Shown here piece by piece: positions 14,858 through 23,902 of a stretch of 39,169 nucleotides of DNA (its first letter is position 1; every line of letters begins with the position of its first letter). The notes beneath the pieces are model-generated. The model had not been told where the DNA came from. It was given only the letters and a program-made list of their open reading frames with translations, and made no database searches. This DNA comes from Eikenella sp963515595 (lineage in GTDB: Bacteria; Pseudomonadota; Gammaproteobacteria; Burkholderiales; Neisseriaceae), in the NCBI GenBank assembly GCA_963515595.1, contig CAUPYH010000007.1, forward strand, positions 1 through 39,169, written 5' to 3'. A program made the position numbers and the translations under genes.

Positions 14858-15754
14858 ATGGAAATCGACCTTACCCAACTGCCCGCCCCCGATGCGGTCG
14901 AGGTGTTTAGCTTTGAGCAGATTTTTGCGCGCAAAAAGCAGCAGCTCATTGCGCTCTGCCCGGAAAGCATCCGCACCGTCATCGCCGCCACGCTGGAGCT
15001 GGAGAGCGAGCCGCTCACCATCGACCTGCAGCAGCAGGCCTATTCCGAAATGATGGTGCGCCAGCGCATCAACGAGGCCACCCGCGCCGGCTTTTTGGCC
15101 TTGGCCGCCGGTGCCGACCTCGACCATATCGGCGCCGGGCGCGGGCTCACCCGCAAAATCATCCAAGCCGCCGACCCCACGCAAATCCCGCCCGTGCCGG
15201 AAATCAAAGAATCCGACAGCGATTTCCGTAAACGCATCCAGCTCCACCCGGAAAAATTCGCGGCAGCCGGGCCGCGTGCCGCCTACATCGCTCACGCGCT
15301 GGATGTGGACGGCGTGGCCGATGCCAACCCAACCCGTCCGGTGGCCGGCACCGTGCGCGTGTACATCAAAAGTTATGCCAACCAAGGCGTGCCGGACAGT
15401 GCGCTGCTTGCTGCCGTTGCCGCCCACCTCTCCGCCGAAGAACGCCGCCCGCTAAATGATGTGGTCGAGGTCGAAGCCGCCACACCGAAAACCATCAATA
15501 TCGAATATGAAACCGTATTTGAGAGCGGGCCAGATAAAACCCTAGTCACCGCCCAACAGCGCCGTGACTTGGAAAAAGTGCTGGATGAAAACAGCGGCCT
15601 GGCCGGCGAACTGGCGCTCTCCAAAATCATCGGCGCGCTCGATGTGGTTGGCGCAAAAAAAGTGCGCCTGATCCAGCCAACCGCCGACATCGTTTGCACC
15701 GCCGGCGAATTTATCCGCGTCGCCACCATAACCGCCCGCGAGGTCGGCGCATGA
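14858..15754 (+). CDS. J: Baseplate wedge protein J (P2 gpJ family)
   Basis: The 298-aa protein starts at ATG 14858, five bases after the W stop. It has DLTQLPAPDAVEVFSFEQI at the N-terminus, a DSDFRKRIQLHPEKFAAAGPR stretch near residues 118-138, and a VARVRVYVKS-like strand (GTVRVYIKSYANQG). All match gpJ. An in-frame TTG at 14840 overlaps W and is less likely as start. Confidence 0.94.
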   Translation: MEIDLTQLPAPDAVEVFSFEQIFARKKQQLIALCPESIRTVIAATLELESEPLTIDLQQQAYSEMMVRQRINEATRAGFLALAAGADLDHIGAGRGLTRKIIQAADPTQIPPVPEIKESDSDFRKRIQLHPEKFAAAGPRAAYIAHALDVDGVADANPTRPVAGTVRVYIKSYANQGVPDSALLAAVAAHLSAEERRPLNDVVEVEAATPKTINIEYETVFESGPDKTLVTAQQRRDLEKVLDENSGLAGELALSKIIGALDVVGAKKVRLIQPTADIVCTAGEFIRVATITAREVGA

Positions 15755-16341
15755 GCCAAACCATCCTGCCCAGCAACAACAGCCCATTGATGCACGCGCT
15801 CGCTAGGCTAACCGAGGCCGAAACCGCTGCCATCGATTGGCGCGTGATTACCCAGTCCAAAGACCCGGCCGTGTGTGCCGCCGTTTGGCTGCCGTGGCTG
15901 GCGTGGGAAAACAGCATCAGCGACGCCGAAGGCTGGCGCTTTGCCGAAACCGAACAGGCACAACGCAACCTCATCGCCGGATACATCGAAAAGCACCAGC
16001 TCAAAGGTACGCCGGCCGTCATCCGCCGCCTGTTTAGGGATTTGCAGCTCGGTGAAGTGGACATCTTGGAACGGGTAACTGAAAAAACATGGGACGGCAG
16101 CTTTAGCTTTGACGGCACGCACCTGTTCGGCGGCGCACCGGGCGACTGGGCCAAATACGCCATCGTCCTCAAACGGGTAGTCAGCATCGAGCAGGCCGAA
16201 GTCATCAAAGCGCTGCTCGCGGAAATCGCCCCCGCCCGCTGCCAGCTGCTCTATCTCGACTTCCGCAGCAACCCGCTGTACTGGGACGGTGAAATCACCT
16301 TTAACGGCAACTACACATTTGGAGCAATCACAAGTGGCTAA
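15751..16341 (+). CDS. I: Tail protein I (P2 gpI family)
   Basis: This 196-aa protein has the gpI pattern: LPSNNSPLMHALARLTEA, DPAVCAAVWLPWLAWENSIS, and WRFAETEQAQRNLIAGYIEK, followed by HQLKGTPAVIRRLF. The start overlaps the J stop (ATGA) and the end overlaps the tail-fibre gene. It is a baseplate component. Confidence 0.94.
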   Translation: MSQTILPSNNSPLMHALARLTEAETAAIDWRVITQSKDPAVCAAVWLPWLAWENSISDAEGWRFAETEQAQRNLIAGYIEKHQLKGTPAVIRRLFRDLQLGEVDILERVTEKTWDGSFSFDGTHLFGGAPGDWAKYAIVLKRVVSIEQAEVIKALLAEIAPARCQLLYLDFRSNPLYWDGEITFNGNYTFGAITSG

Positions 16342-17293
16342 CATAAAAAACACCAAAGAATGGGTGGACAACGTCCGCCAAATCGAAGTCGGCGACCGCG
16401 TGATCGGCGGCACCGATGCCCCCATCAATATCTGCCTCTCGCACCTTGTCGGGCGCACAGGCTACCTGAAAGAAAAAATAGATGCTGTGCCCAGCAAAAC
16501 CGTTGCCGGCCTGCTCAAAATCGATTCGGCCACCGATAGCACCGACGAAACCACGGCCGCATCCCTCAAAGTAGTCAAGATCGCCTACGACAAAGCCGTT
16601 GCCGCCGAAGAAGCAGCAGAAGGCACAGTCAAAACCACCGACAACCAAGAAATCGCCGGCGACAAAACCTTTACCGGCCTTGCCACTCTGAAAAAAGGCG
16701 CGATTGTGGCCGACAGCGTAGGCGACTTTAACGCCAACCAATACCTGCAAATCGGCTCCAATAATGTCAACTCCTATTTTTACAACAAAAGGAGCGGCAA
16801 ATACCTGTCCATGCGCAACGACGGCGAGCTACGTTATGACGGCAAGCGCCTGCTTAATGTAGACGACCTCTCCGGCATGATACCCAGCGGCGCCGTGCTG
16901 TACTTCGCCGGGAAGACCGCCCCGTCCGGCTGGCTCAAAGCCAATGGTGCCGCCGTATCCCGTAGTACCTATGCCGCTCTGTTTGCCGCCATCGGTACGA
17001 CATACGGCACAGGCGACGGCCGCAGCACGTTTAACCTGCCCGACTTACGCGGCGAATTTGTGCGCGGTTGGGACGACGGGCGCGGGGTGGATAACGGTCG
17101 TGTATTTGGTTCAGCACAGGCAGACGAGTTTAAGGCGCACACCCACGGCGGCGTGCCACAGCGTGCCGGCGACAGCGACCGAGGCGGCTCGGTGTCATGG
17201 TTTTCGATTGACGGCATCGGCCAAACCGAAGCGGCCGGCGGCAGCGAAACCCGCCCGCGCAACATCGCGCTACTCGCCTGTATCAAGATTTAA
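16334..17293 (+). CDS. H: Tail fibre protein (gpH-like) with collar domain
   Basis: The 319-aa protein starts at GTG 16334 inside the end of I, as part of a coupled string of genes. The N-terminus (MANIKNTKEWVDNVRQIE) attaches to the baseplate. Residues about 60-180 contain Ala/Lys-rich repeats and shaft-like sequence. Residues about 195-250 form a phage tail collar domain (GAVLYFAGKTAPSGWLKANG, then TFNLPDLRGEFVRGWDDGRG). The C-terminal HTHGG and NIALLACIKI are typical of receptor-binding tips. It is shorter than P2 gpH (669 aa). An uptake sequence at 16459 is translated as GYLKE. Confidence 0.88.
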   Translation: MANIKNTKEWVDNVRQIEVGDRVIGGTDAPINICLSHLVGRTGYLKEKIDAVPSKTVAGLLKIDSATDSTDETTAASLKVVKIAYDKAVAAEEAAEGTVKTTDNQEIAGDKTFTGLATLKKGAIVADSVGDFNANQYLQIGSNNVNSYFYNKRSGKYLSMRNDGELRYDGKRLLNVDDLSGMIPSGAVLYFAGKTAPSGWLKANGAAVSRSTYAALFAAIGTTYGTGDGRSTFNLPDLRGEFVRGWDDGRGVDNGRVFGSAQADEFKAHTHGGVPQRAGDSDRGGSVSWFSIDGIGQTEAAGGSETRPRNIALLACIKI

Positions 17294-17314
17294 GGCTACC
17301 TGAAAGGATAAATC

Positions 17315-18088
17315 ATGAGCGAAAACCAATACCCGCCAACCAAACCCGTTTGTCAGTTGGATGCTGACAGCATCTACCTGCACCAAACCGTGGCCGACCT
17401 CGACCCACTGGCCGCAGACGGCAGCTACCTACTGCCCGCCGGCTGTGTGGACACCGCACTGCCCGAAGCCCGCGCCGGTTTCGCTGCCTGCTGGCTACCT
17501 GAAAAAAACGCCTGGCAATATCTGCCCGACCATCGCGGCCAAACCGCCTATCGTACCGAAGACGGTGCGGAGGTGCGGATTGAACAGGTGGGCGGGCTGC
17601 CCGAAGGCCTAACCATGCTGCCACGAGAGAACGAATATCAAACGTGGGATGACAAAGCGAAGGCATGGGTGCTGACCAAGGAAGACCAAGCACAGCTACT
17701 GGCCGAAGCCGTCGGACGCGGTGTGGTGGCCATCAACGATATGGTGGACGGCGCTTACCGGCACGTTACCCGCTTCCAACCGGAGTACGAGCTGCGCGAG
17801 CAGCAGGCGCGCGACTACAAGGCAGGTGGCTGCAAAGGTGAAGCCCCGGAACAGGTGGCCGCCTTTGCTAAGCCGACAGGCAAGACGGCGTGTGAAGCCA
17901 CCGACATCATCATTGCCCAAGCAGATAAACTGCGGGCGGCAATGGGCAGGCTCGGCGTTTTGCGGATGCGCAAATTTGAGCTGGAGACATTGCAAACAGC
18001 AGCAGAAGTGAATAAGCGGGTGGCGGAAATATTGGCCGAAATCCAGCCGATTGCCGATAAATTATGCAAGGTAGGCGAAAATGAGTAA
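17315..18088 (+). CDS. Probable tail fibre assembly/associated protein
   Basis: This 257-aa protein occupies the place of gpG in P2, directly after the fibre gene, with an uptake sequence in between (17293-17304). The N-terminal half has the Trp/Asp-containing pattern seen in phage fibre-associated proteins (CWLPEKNAWQYLPDHRGQTAY and LPRENEYQTWDDKAKAWVLT). The C-terminal 90 residues are helical (ATDIIIAQADKLRAAMGRLG, VNKRVAEILAEIQPI). I assign the chaperone role mainly from position. Its end overlaps the next gene by eight bases. Confidence 0.65.
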   Translation: MSENQYPPTKPVCQLDADSIYLHQTVADLDPLAADGSYLLPAGCVDTALPEARAGFAACWLPEKNAWQYLPDHRGQTAYRTEDGAEVRIEQVGGLPEGLTMLPRENEYQTWDDKAKAWVLTKEDQAQLLAEAVGRGVVAINDMVDGAYRHVTRFQPEYELREQQARDYKAGGCKGEAPEQVAAFAKPTGKTACEATDIIIAQADKLRAAMGRLGVLRMRKFELETLQTAAEVNKRVAEILAEIQPIADKLCKVGENE

Positions 18089-18584
18089 CCAACAAATCTA
18101 CCTGGCTCTCTACCGTGGCCGCCGTAGCGGCAGCGGGCTCAAAGTGTGGCTCGCCCGTGCCACCGATTGGCTCACCCGCAAAATTACGCGCGGCCAGTAC
18201 AGCCACTGCGAAATCGCCATCAGGCTACCTGAAGATACCCCCGATGGCGCGCCGCTGTACGAATGCCGTAGTGCCAGTATCCGCGATAAGGGCGTACGCC
18301 GCAAAGTGATGCCGCTGCCGCCGGACAAATGGGATGTTATCCCGCTGCCAGCCAGCCAGGCTATGGCCGAACGTTTGCAAAGCCTGTGGGATAACACCCG
18401 CGCCGCACCCTATGATTTTGCCGGTGCGATAGGTTTGGCGATTGCCTGCCGCCACAGCCGCCGCCGCTGGTTTTGCTCCGAATGGTGCGCCCAGGCCATC
18501 GGCCTGCCCGAAAGCTGGCGCTTTAGTCCCAACAGCCTGCCTGCCGTGGTGTATGCCTTTATCAATCGCGGCTGCCAGCTGTAA
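18081..18584 (+). CDS. NlpC/P60-superfamily (YiiX-like) putative cysteine hydrolase
   Basis: The 167-aa protein has a circularly permuted papain-like arrangement: a histidine in QYSHCEIAI (H42) precedes the candidate catalytic cysteine in WFCSEWCAQAIG (C132). That order is typical of the YiiX/LRAT-like branch. It could cut cell-wall peptides or lipids, or assist tail penetration. It sits between the fibre assembly gene and FI, the place where P2 carries the moron fun(Z), so it may be an accessory gene. No signal peptide is seen. Confidence 0.75.
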   Translation: MSNQQIYLALYRGRRSGSGLKVWLARATDWLTRKITRGQYSHCEIAIRLPEDTPDGAPLYECRSASIRDKGVRRKVMPLPPDKWDVIPLPASQAMAERLQSLWDNTRAAPYDFAGAIGLAIACRHSRRRWFCSEWCAQAIGLPESWRFSPNSLPAVVYAFINRGCQL

Positions 18585-18638
18585 AAAATCCCCCTAAAAA
18601 CCAAAACCCTCGCCCCGTGCGCGCCAATCGCGCATGAT
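18580..18638 (+). promoter_or_regulatory. Late promoter (PF equivalent)
   Basis: TGTAAAAAATCCCCCTAAAA begins at 18580 and CATGAT lies at 18633, the same 53-bp spacing as in the V and O promoter regions. Confidence 0.75.
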
Positions 18639-18668
18639 GGGGCAGTCCGTCAACAAGGAATCCCGCCC

Positions 18669-19868
18669 ATGACTGCTTCCCGCCACCACGGCATTACCGC
18701 CAACGAATTTACCCACGGCGTCCGTGCCATCGCCGATATTTCCACCGCCATCATTGGCATGGTTTGCACCGCCGACGATGCCGACAACGCCGCATTCCCG
18801 CTTAATACACCCATTTTCCACACCTCCGCCTACAACGTGCTGGGCAAAGCTGGCGAAAAAGGCACGCTCGCCAAATCGCTCGACGCCATCGTCGACCAAG
18901 CCGACGCGCAAATCGTGATTGTGCGCGTGCCCGAGTCCGACAATGCCGACACCCTGAAAGCCAACGTCATCGGCAGCGCCACCGGCGGCAACTACACCGG
19001 CCTCAAGGCTCTGCGCCGCGCCAAAGCCATCACCGGCCAAACCCCGAAAATCCTCGGCGTGCCGGAAATGGATAGTCAGGATGTGGTAACCGAGCTCGTA
19101 GGGCTCGCCCAAGCCACCCGTGCCTTTGTTTACGCCAGCGCAGGCGGCGCGGAAAACATCAGCGAAGTAACCAGCTACCGCCAAAACTTCGGCCAGCGTG
19201 AGCTCATGCTCATCGATAACGACTTCCTCGCTTTCGATACCGCAGCCAAAGCCAACAAACCGGCTGCCACCATTGCCCGCGTACTCGGTGCCCGCGCCAA
19301 GCTCGACACACAAATCGGCTGGCATAAATCTATCTCTAATACCGAGATTAACGGCGTTTCCGCGCTCAAATACGGCCGCACTTTCGACCTGCTGGACAAA
19401 AACTGCGATGCCAACACCCTGAATAATTCCGAAGTAACCACCCTGATCCGCGAAAACGGTTTCCGGGTTTGGGGCAACCGCACCTGCTCATCCGATCCAA
19501 TGCTGGCCTTTGAAGTGTCCGTGCGCTCTGCCCAAATCATCCAAGAGACCATTGCCAGCGCCTTTCTGTGGGCAATGGATAAACCCATGCACCCCAGCCT
19601 GATCGAAGACATCATCATGGGCATCAACGCCAAGCTGGCCGAATACGTCAATAAAGGCTACATCCTCGGTGCTCGTGTGTTCTTGGATAAAGGCAAAGTC
19701 ACCCCGCAAGCCATCCAAGCCGGCCAGTTTGCCTTTGATTACGAATGGACTTATGTGCCGCCGCTGGAAAACATGGTTTTCAACCAGCACAACACCGATA
19801 CATTTTTCGTTAATTTGGTGGAAAAGGTCATCAGCTTTGCCAGCAACTTAAAAGCCACCACCATTTAA
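18669..19868 (+). CDS. FI: Tail sheath protein (P2 gpFI family)
   Basis: The 399-aa protein equals P2 FI in length (396 aa) and shows its sequence pattern: HGITANEFTHGVRAIADIST at the start, YTGLKALRRAKAITGQTPKI, then VWGNRTCSSDPMLAFEVSVR and a conserved C-terminal WTYVPPLENMVF. It builds the contractile sheath. AAGGA precedes the ATG. It is the first gene of the FI-to-D operon. Confidence 0.96.
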   Translation: MTASRHHGITANEFTHGVRAIADISTAIIGMVCTADDADNAAFPLNTPIFHTSAYNVLGKAGEKGTLAKSLDAIVDQADAQIVIVRVPESDNADTLKANVIGSATGGNYTGLKALRRAKAITGQTPKILGVPEMDSQDVVTELVGLAQATRAFVYASAGGAENISEVTSYRQNFGQRELMLIDNDFLAFDTAAKANKPAATIARVLGARAKLDTQIGWHKSISNTEINGVSALKYGRTFDLLDKNCDANTLNNSEVTTLIRENGFRVWGNRTCSSDPMLAFEVSVRSAQIIQETIASAFLWAMDKPMHPSLIEDIIMGINAKLAEYVNKGYILGARVFLDKGKVTPQAIQAGQFAFDYEWTYVPPLENMVFNQHNTDTFFVNLVEKVISFASNLKATTI

Positions 19869-19880
19869 GGACAGCACACC

Positions 19881-20390
19881 ATGAAAATGCCCCGCATCCT
19901 CAAAGGATTTAACTTATTCGTCGATGGCGAAAACCAATACGGCATCGTCGTCGATGTAACCCGCCCAAAAATCGCCCGCAAAACCGAAGACTACACCCCG
20001 GGCGGAGCCATGGGGGAGATGACCATTGTGCACGGTTTCGAAAAATTGGAACTGGAAATCACCAGCAAAGGCTACGACGCCGACATGTTGCGCTCCATGA
20101 GCTCCAGCATCAACGGCAAGCTTATCCGCTACCAAGGGGCGCTACAGCAAGAAGATGGCGGCGAATACCAAGAGCTCAAAGGCGAAGCGCGCGGCCGCAT
20201 CATCGAAGCCGACCCCGGCAGCGACAAGCAGGGCGAGGGCGGCGAGCACAAATTCAAAATTGCCTTGGTCTATTGGAAAGAAACCCTCGACGGCCAAGAG
20301 ATTTTGGAATTCGACTTTTTAGCCAACAAGGCCAGCTTTGGCGGCAAAGACGAGCGCGCCGGCCTGCGCAAGGCACTCGGCATGATGTAA
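19881..20390 (+). CDS. FII: Tail tube protein (P2 gpFII family)
   Basis: The 169-aa protein matches P2 FII (172 aa): MPRILKGFNLFVDGENQYG, KTEDYTPGGAMGEMTIVHGF, and a YRYQGALQ-like region (LIRYQGALQQEDGGE), ending with EILEFDFLANKASFGGKDER. It forms the rigid inner tube. It lies 12 bp after FI and is followed by an inverted uptake-sequence hairpin. Confidence 0.96.
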   Translation: MKMPRILKGFNLFVDGENQYGIVVDVTRPKIARKTEDYTPGGAMGEMTIVHGFEKLELEITSKGYDADMLRSMSSSINGKLIRYQGALQQEDGGEYQELKGEARGRIIEADPGSDKQGEGGEHKFKIALVYWKETLDGQEILEFDFLANKASFGGKDERAGLRKALGMM

Positions 20391-20397
20391 CAAAAAA

Positions 20398-20422
20398 GGC
20401 TGCCTGAATTTTCAGGTAGCCT
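20398..20422 (+). terminator. Inverted DUS hairpin between FII and E
   Basis: AGGCTGCCTGAA (20398-20409, one base off the usual form) pairs with TTCAGGTAGCCT (20411-20422). It may reduce expression of the downstream minor tail genes relative to sheath and tube. Confidence 0.6.
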
Positions 20423-20448
20423 GAATCCCACCATCCCAAGGAAACCCC

Positions 20449-20808
20449 ATGAAAAGCAACCAATCCATCCAAATCAACGAAGACAACACCGTAACCGTCA
20501 TTTTGAGCAACGGCGACCGCCTCACCCTGCGCGAGCCGCTGGGCAAAGACATGGACGACCTCAGTCAAGACCTCATCAAAATCAAACACACCGACCAAGT
20601 GCAAAAGCTGCTCGGACGCATCAGCACCCCGCAGCTCACCCGCCTGCAATACGGCAAACTCGGTATTGCCGACACCCAAGTTTTAAATACGGCCCTGGAT
20701 TTTTTTTCAGCGCCGCCGTCAGCGAGAGCGGAGTTCGAGGCGGCGCTGACCGAATTGGGCTACCTGCCGGCCTCCGCATCCGAGCCGACGACTGCGCAGC
20801 CATCGTAG
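20449..20808 (+). CDS. E: Tail assembly chaperone E (P2 gpE family)
   Basis: The 119-aa protein opens with SIQINEDNTVTVILSNGDRL and continues TLREPLGKDMDDLSQDLIK, matching P2 gpE (91 aa) in kind. It acts with E' as a chaperone for the tape measure protein. The run of eight T at 20700-20707 supplies a slippery site for a -1 shift into the E' frame. The zero-frame product ends at TAG 20808. Confidence 0.88.
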   Translation: MKSNQSIQINEDNTVTVILSNGDRLTLREPLGKDMDDLSQDLIKIKHTDQVQKLLGRISTPQLTRLQYGKLGIADTQVLNTALDFFSAPPSARAEFEAALTELGYLPASASEPTTAQPS

Positions 20809-21008
20809 CCAACGCCCCACATCTCTACGACACCGCACAGCAAGAAGAGCTGCAGTTTTTCAATGCCGTCGCCGACTGCCTCGCCCAATGCGCGGCCACC
20901 TTTGGCGGCGGCATTGCCGCCTTCGGCGAAATGCCCCTGCTCACCCTTCTGCGCTGGACCCATCGCGCCGTGCTGCTCACCCGCACGGCCGAAGAAGACG
21001 GCGAATAA
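20449..21008 (+). CDS. E+E' fusion made by -1 frameshifting
   Basis: Shifting back one base at T TTT TTT (20700-20706) opens a frame that runs without stops to TAA at 21006-21008 and adds about 100 residues, including LYDTAQQEELQFFNAVADCL and MPLLTLLRWTHRAVLLTRT. The E' frame has no start codon or ribosome site of its own in this interval. P2 and many tailed phages make an analogous extended chaperone this way. Shift efficiency cannot be judged from sequence. Confidence 0.8.
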
Positions 21009-21009
21009 A

Positions 21010-21031
21010 AACGCCCGCCGAAGCGAGCGTT
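21010..21031 (-). terminator. Terminator of the antisense small membrane ORF
   Basis: Read on the minus strand, ACGCTCGC-TTCG-GCGGGCGT is a fully paired stem (one U-G pair) with a UUCG tetraloop, followed by TTTT. It lies 17 bp after the stop of the ORF at 21048. Confidence 0.75.
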
Positions 21032-21047
21032 AGCAATTGGGGAAGGC

Positions 21048-21170
21048 TTATTGGAACAGTAGCGTGGCAAAAATCACCGCCAATCCAATCAGCAACAGGA
21101 AACCGAAGAAAGCCCAAGCCAGCATAATACCGTCAGCTAACGGATTGGATTGCTCGTAGTTACGATACAT
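21048..21170 (-). CDS. 40-aa antisense membrane protein
   Basis: On the minus strand, in the gap between E' and T, a 40-codon frame reads MYRNYEQSNPLADGIML and then a single hydrophobic segment (AWAFFGFLLLIGLAVIFATL). GGGAG stands seven bases before the ATG at 21170, and a well-formed terminator follows the stop. It therefore looks like a separate unit running against the late operon. Single-pass proteins of this size in temperate phages often modify the host envelope or exclude other phages. That role is a guess. Confidence 0.65.
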   Translation of the reverse strand: MYRNYEQSNPLADGIMLAWAFFGFLLLIGLAVIFATLLFQ

Positions 21171-21196
21171 TTTCAATCTCCCATCAAGAGGCAAAC

Positions 21197-23899
21197 ATGG
21201 CAAAAGACCTTGTACTTAATATTATTATGCGAGCCAGCGATAAAGCAAGCGGTGCGTTTACCAAGCTATCCCGCGCCGCCCGTGGCTTGAGTGGAGTGTT
21301 GCAGGAAAACCAACAAAAGCTGCGCGCCGTGCAGCAAACCATGCGCCAATCCAATGCCTACGGCGATTTGCAGCACAAGATGCAGCAAGCAGCTGCCGAA
21401 AGCGACAGACTCACCCGCGAAATCAAACAGCTCACCCGCGAAATCGCCGCCCAAGGTGCGCCAACTACCGCCCAAGCTGCCCGCATGAAACAGCTTGAGG
21501 CCGCCAGCCGTGCCGCTGCCGCCAAAGAGCAAAAGCTGGCCGATGAAAGCCGCCAGTTATCCCGCGAGCTGCACAAGGCCGGTTTCGACACCAAGAATTT
21601 CGCCAATGAACAAATGCGCCTACAACGCGAAGCCGCCCGCTCCACCGCCGAAATCAGCCGTCAGAAAGCCGCGCTCGACCGCCTGGAAAACGCACAAAAA
21701 GGCGTATCCAATGCCAAAGCCGCCGCCGGCCGATGGGGTGCGGCCGGTGTAGCTGCCGGTGCCGGGGCGGTTGCTATTAAGCGCGGCCTAAGTGTACCGA
21801 TTCGGGATTTTTCTGAAGCAGAAAACGCCGGCATGGATTTGCGCGTAGCCATGATGGATAGCAGTGGCAAAGTGGCGGCCGCCTACAAAGATATCGACGC
21901 CCTAGCCACTCGCCTCGGCGACCGCCTCCCCGGCACCACCGCCGACTTTAAAAACCTGATGACCATGCTCATCCGCCAAGGCATGAGTGCCCAAACCATC
22001 CTCGGCGGCACGGGTGAGGCGGCGGCTTATCTCGCCGTGCAGCTGCGCAAAAGCCCGGAGGAAGCTGCCGAAATGGCTGCCAAGCTGCAGGATGCAGTGC
22101 GCGCCACCGAAGGCGAAATGCTCGGTTTGGTTGATACCGTGCAGCGCATGTACTACGCCGGCGTCGAAGACCAAAACATCCTCGGCGCATTCGCCAAGCT
22201 ATCCCCCGCCCTCGATATTGCCAAAATCAAAGGTGAGGAAGCCTTGCGCACATTCGGCCCGCTGATTGCCATGCTAGACCAAGCCGGCCTCTCCGGTGAA
22301 AGCGCCGGCAATGCCCTGCGCAAAGTGTTTACCCGTGCCATGAATAGTGCCAACGTACGCAAGGCGCTAGAGGATGCGGGCGTTTCACACTTGAATATTG
22401 ACTTTACCGATGGCAAAGGTGAGTTCGGCGGTATCGAGAATTTTTATACCCAAATCGCCAAATTGCAGCAGGTAAACACAGAGAAACGCCTGCAAATCCT
22501 AAAGGATATTTTTGGCGATAATGCCGAAACCCTGCAGGCATTGAATACCATGATCGAAAAAGGCCAGGCTGGTTACAATGAATTTGCCGCCAAGCTGCAG
22601 AATCAGGCCAGCCTGCAACAACGTATCGATGCCACCCTCGGCACCGTAACCAATCTATGGGATGCCGCCAGCGGTGCGTTTACTAATTTCATGGTCGAGC
22701 TCGGCAGCAGTATTCAAGGCGAGCTGCGCACCGTCATTGGTTGGATTAACGACATCTCCGTCGGCTTGAGTAACTGGACAAAAGAACACCCAAAAGCTGC
22801 CAACGCTATCCTGAAAGTCATTGCGATAGTGGGCATTGCATTGGCCGTATTTGCTGCACTGGCAGCGGTGATTTCCGCCGTCATCGTGCCGCTGGCCGTG
22901 ATGAAATTAAGCTGGGTAACGCTGGCGGCTTCCGGAGGCGCGGCCGTTGGCAAAATCGGCCTGCTCACGCGGGCATTTACCCTGCTCGGCAGCGCCTTCC
23001 GTGGGCTTATCTCTATGATGATAGCCAACCCCATGCTTATCGCCATCGTGGCCGTGGTCGGCGCGCTGTATCTGCTCTATACCCATTGGGAGAGCGTCAA
23101 AACCGCCCTGCTCGCTGGGTGGCAGAAAATTGACACCGCATTTGCAAGAAACCCAATTCTCAACTTTATTTTTCCGATAGTCGGCCTCGCCCGTCTCCTT
23201 GTAAATAACTGGAATATTGTCGCCCCGTTTTTTGCCGGGCTGTGGCAGAGCATCAAATCATTTTTCAGCGGCGGTATTTCCGGCATCAGCGCGCAAATCG
23301 TCAATTGGTCGCCACTCGGCCTGTTTTATCGAGCCTTCGCCGCTGTACTGCGCTGGTTTGGTATCGAGCTGCCCGCCAAACTCTCCACCGCTGGCCGCAA
23401 CATGATCCAGTCGCTCATCAATGGCATCAAGTCCATGCTGCCCGACCTCTCCGGCGTGTGGCGGCAAACCACCAATCTGTTTAACGGCCTCAACAACAGC
23501 GCCCGCCGTGCACCCGGCGCGGTCGGCAATATCGTCGGCGGCCGTGTCGCCAAAGGCTTTTCCATCGGTGGTTATACTGGCGCGGGCGGCATCAACCAAA
23601 TTGCCGGCCTCGTGCATCGCGGCGAGGTGGTATTCAGCCAGGCCGACGTGCGCCGCTTCGGCGGTTGGCGTGCAGTGGAAGCCTTGCGCACCGGCGGCAT
23701 GCGTGCCCTGCAGTCTTTAGGTGGCGGCAATGCCAACCCAGCGCCTGCTTTGGCTGGCGCCGGCGGCGTTACTATTAACGTCTATGCCGCCCCAGGCCAA
23801 GACGAGCGCAGCATCGCCCGTGCCGTGGCCGCCGAGCTGGACAAGCGCCGAGCCATCGCCGCCCGCCGTGCTAACTCACGCTACCAAGACAAGGATTAA
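21197..23899 (+). CDS. T: Tape measure protein (P2 gpT family)
   Basis: At 900 aa it is the largest phage gene product. Residues 1-170 are coiled-coil and rich in Gln/Ala/Arg (FTKLSRAARGLSGVLQENQQ). A TP901-type central domain follows (about 200-470, with MRVAMMDSSGKVAAAY-like sequence and AAEMAAKLQDAVRATEGEML). Hydrophobic segments lie at about 530-640. The C-terminus has a Gly-rich region and YAAPGQDERSIARAVAAELD. It sets tail length. The ATG follows AGAGGCAAAC. Confidence 0.95.
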   Translation: MAKDLVLNIIMRASDKASGAFTKLSRAARGLSGVLQENQQKLRAVQQTMRQSNAYGDLQHKMQQAAAESDRLTREIKQLTREIAAQGAPTTAQAARMKQLEAASRAAAAKEQKLADESRQLSRELHKAGFDTKNFANEQMRLQREAARSTAEISRQKAALDRLENAQKGVSNAKAAAGRWGAAGVAAGAGAVAIKRGLSVPIRDFSEAENAGMDLRVAMMDSSGKVAAAYKDIDALATRLGDRLPGTTADFKNLMTMLIRQGMSAQTILGGTGEAAAYLAVQLRKSPEEAAEMAAKLQDAVRATEGEMLGLVDTVQRMYYAGVEDQNILGAFAKLSPALDIAKIKGEEALRTFGPLIAMLDQAGLSGESAGNALRKVFTRAMNSANVRKALEDAGVSHLNIDFTDGKGEFGGIENFYTQIAKLQQVNTEKRLQILKDIFGDNAETLQALNTMIEKGQAGYNEFAAKLQNQASLQQRIDATLGTVTNLWDAASGAFTNFMVELGSSIQGELRTVIGWINDISVGLSNWTKEHPKAANAILKVIAIVGIALAVFAALAAVISAVIVPLAVMKLSWVTLAASGGAAVGKIGLLTRAFTLLGSAFRGLISMMIANPMLIAIVAVVGALYLLYTHWESVKTALLAGWQKIDTAFARNPILNFIFPIVGLARLLVNNWNIVAPFFAGLWQSIKSFFSGGISGISAQIVNWSPLGLFYRAFAAVLRWFGIELPAKLSTAGRNMIQSLINGIKSMLPDLSGVWRQTTNLFNGLNNSARRAPGAVGNIVGGRVAKGFSIGGYTGAGGINQIAGLVHRGEVVFSQADVRRFGGWRAVEALRTGGMRALQSLGGGNANPAPALAGAGGVTINVYAAPGQDERSIARAVAAELDKRRAIAARRANSRYQDKD

Positions 23900-23902
23900 C
23901 CC

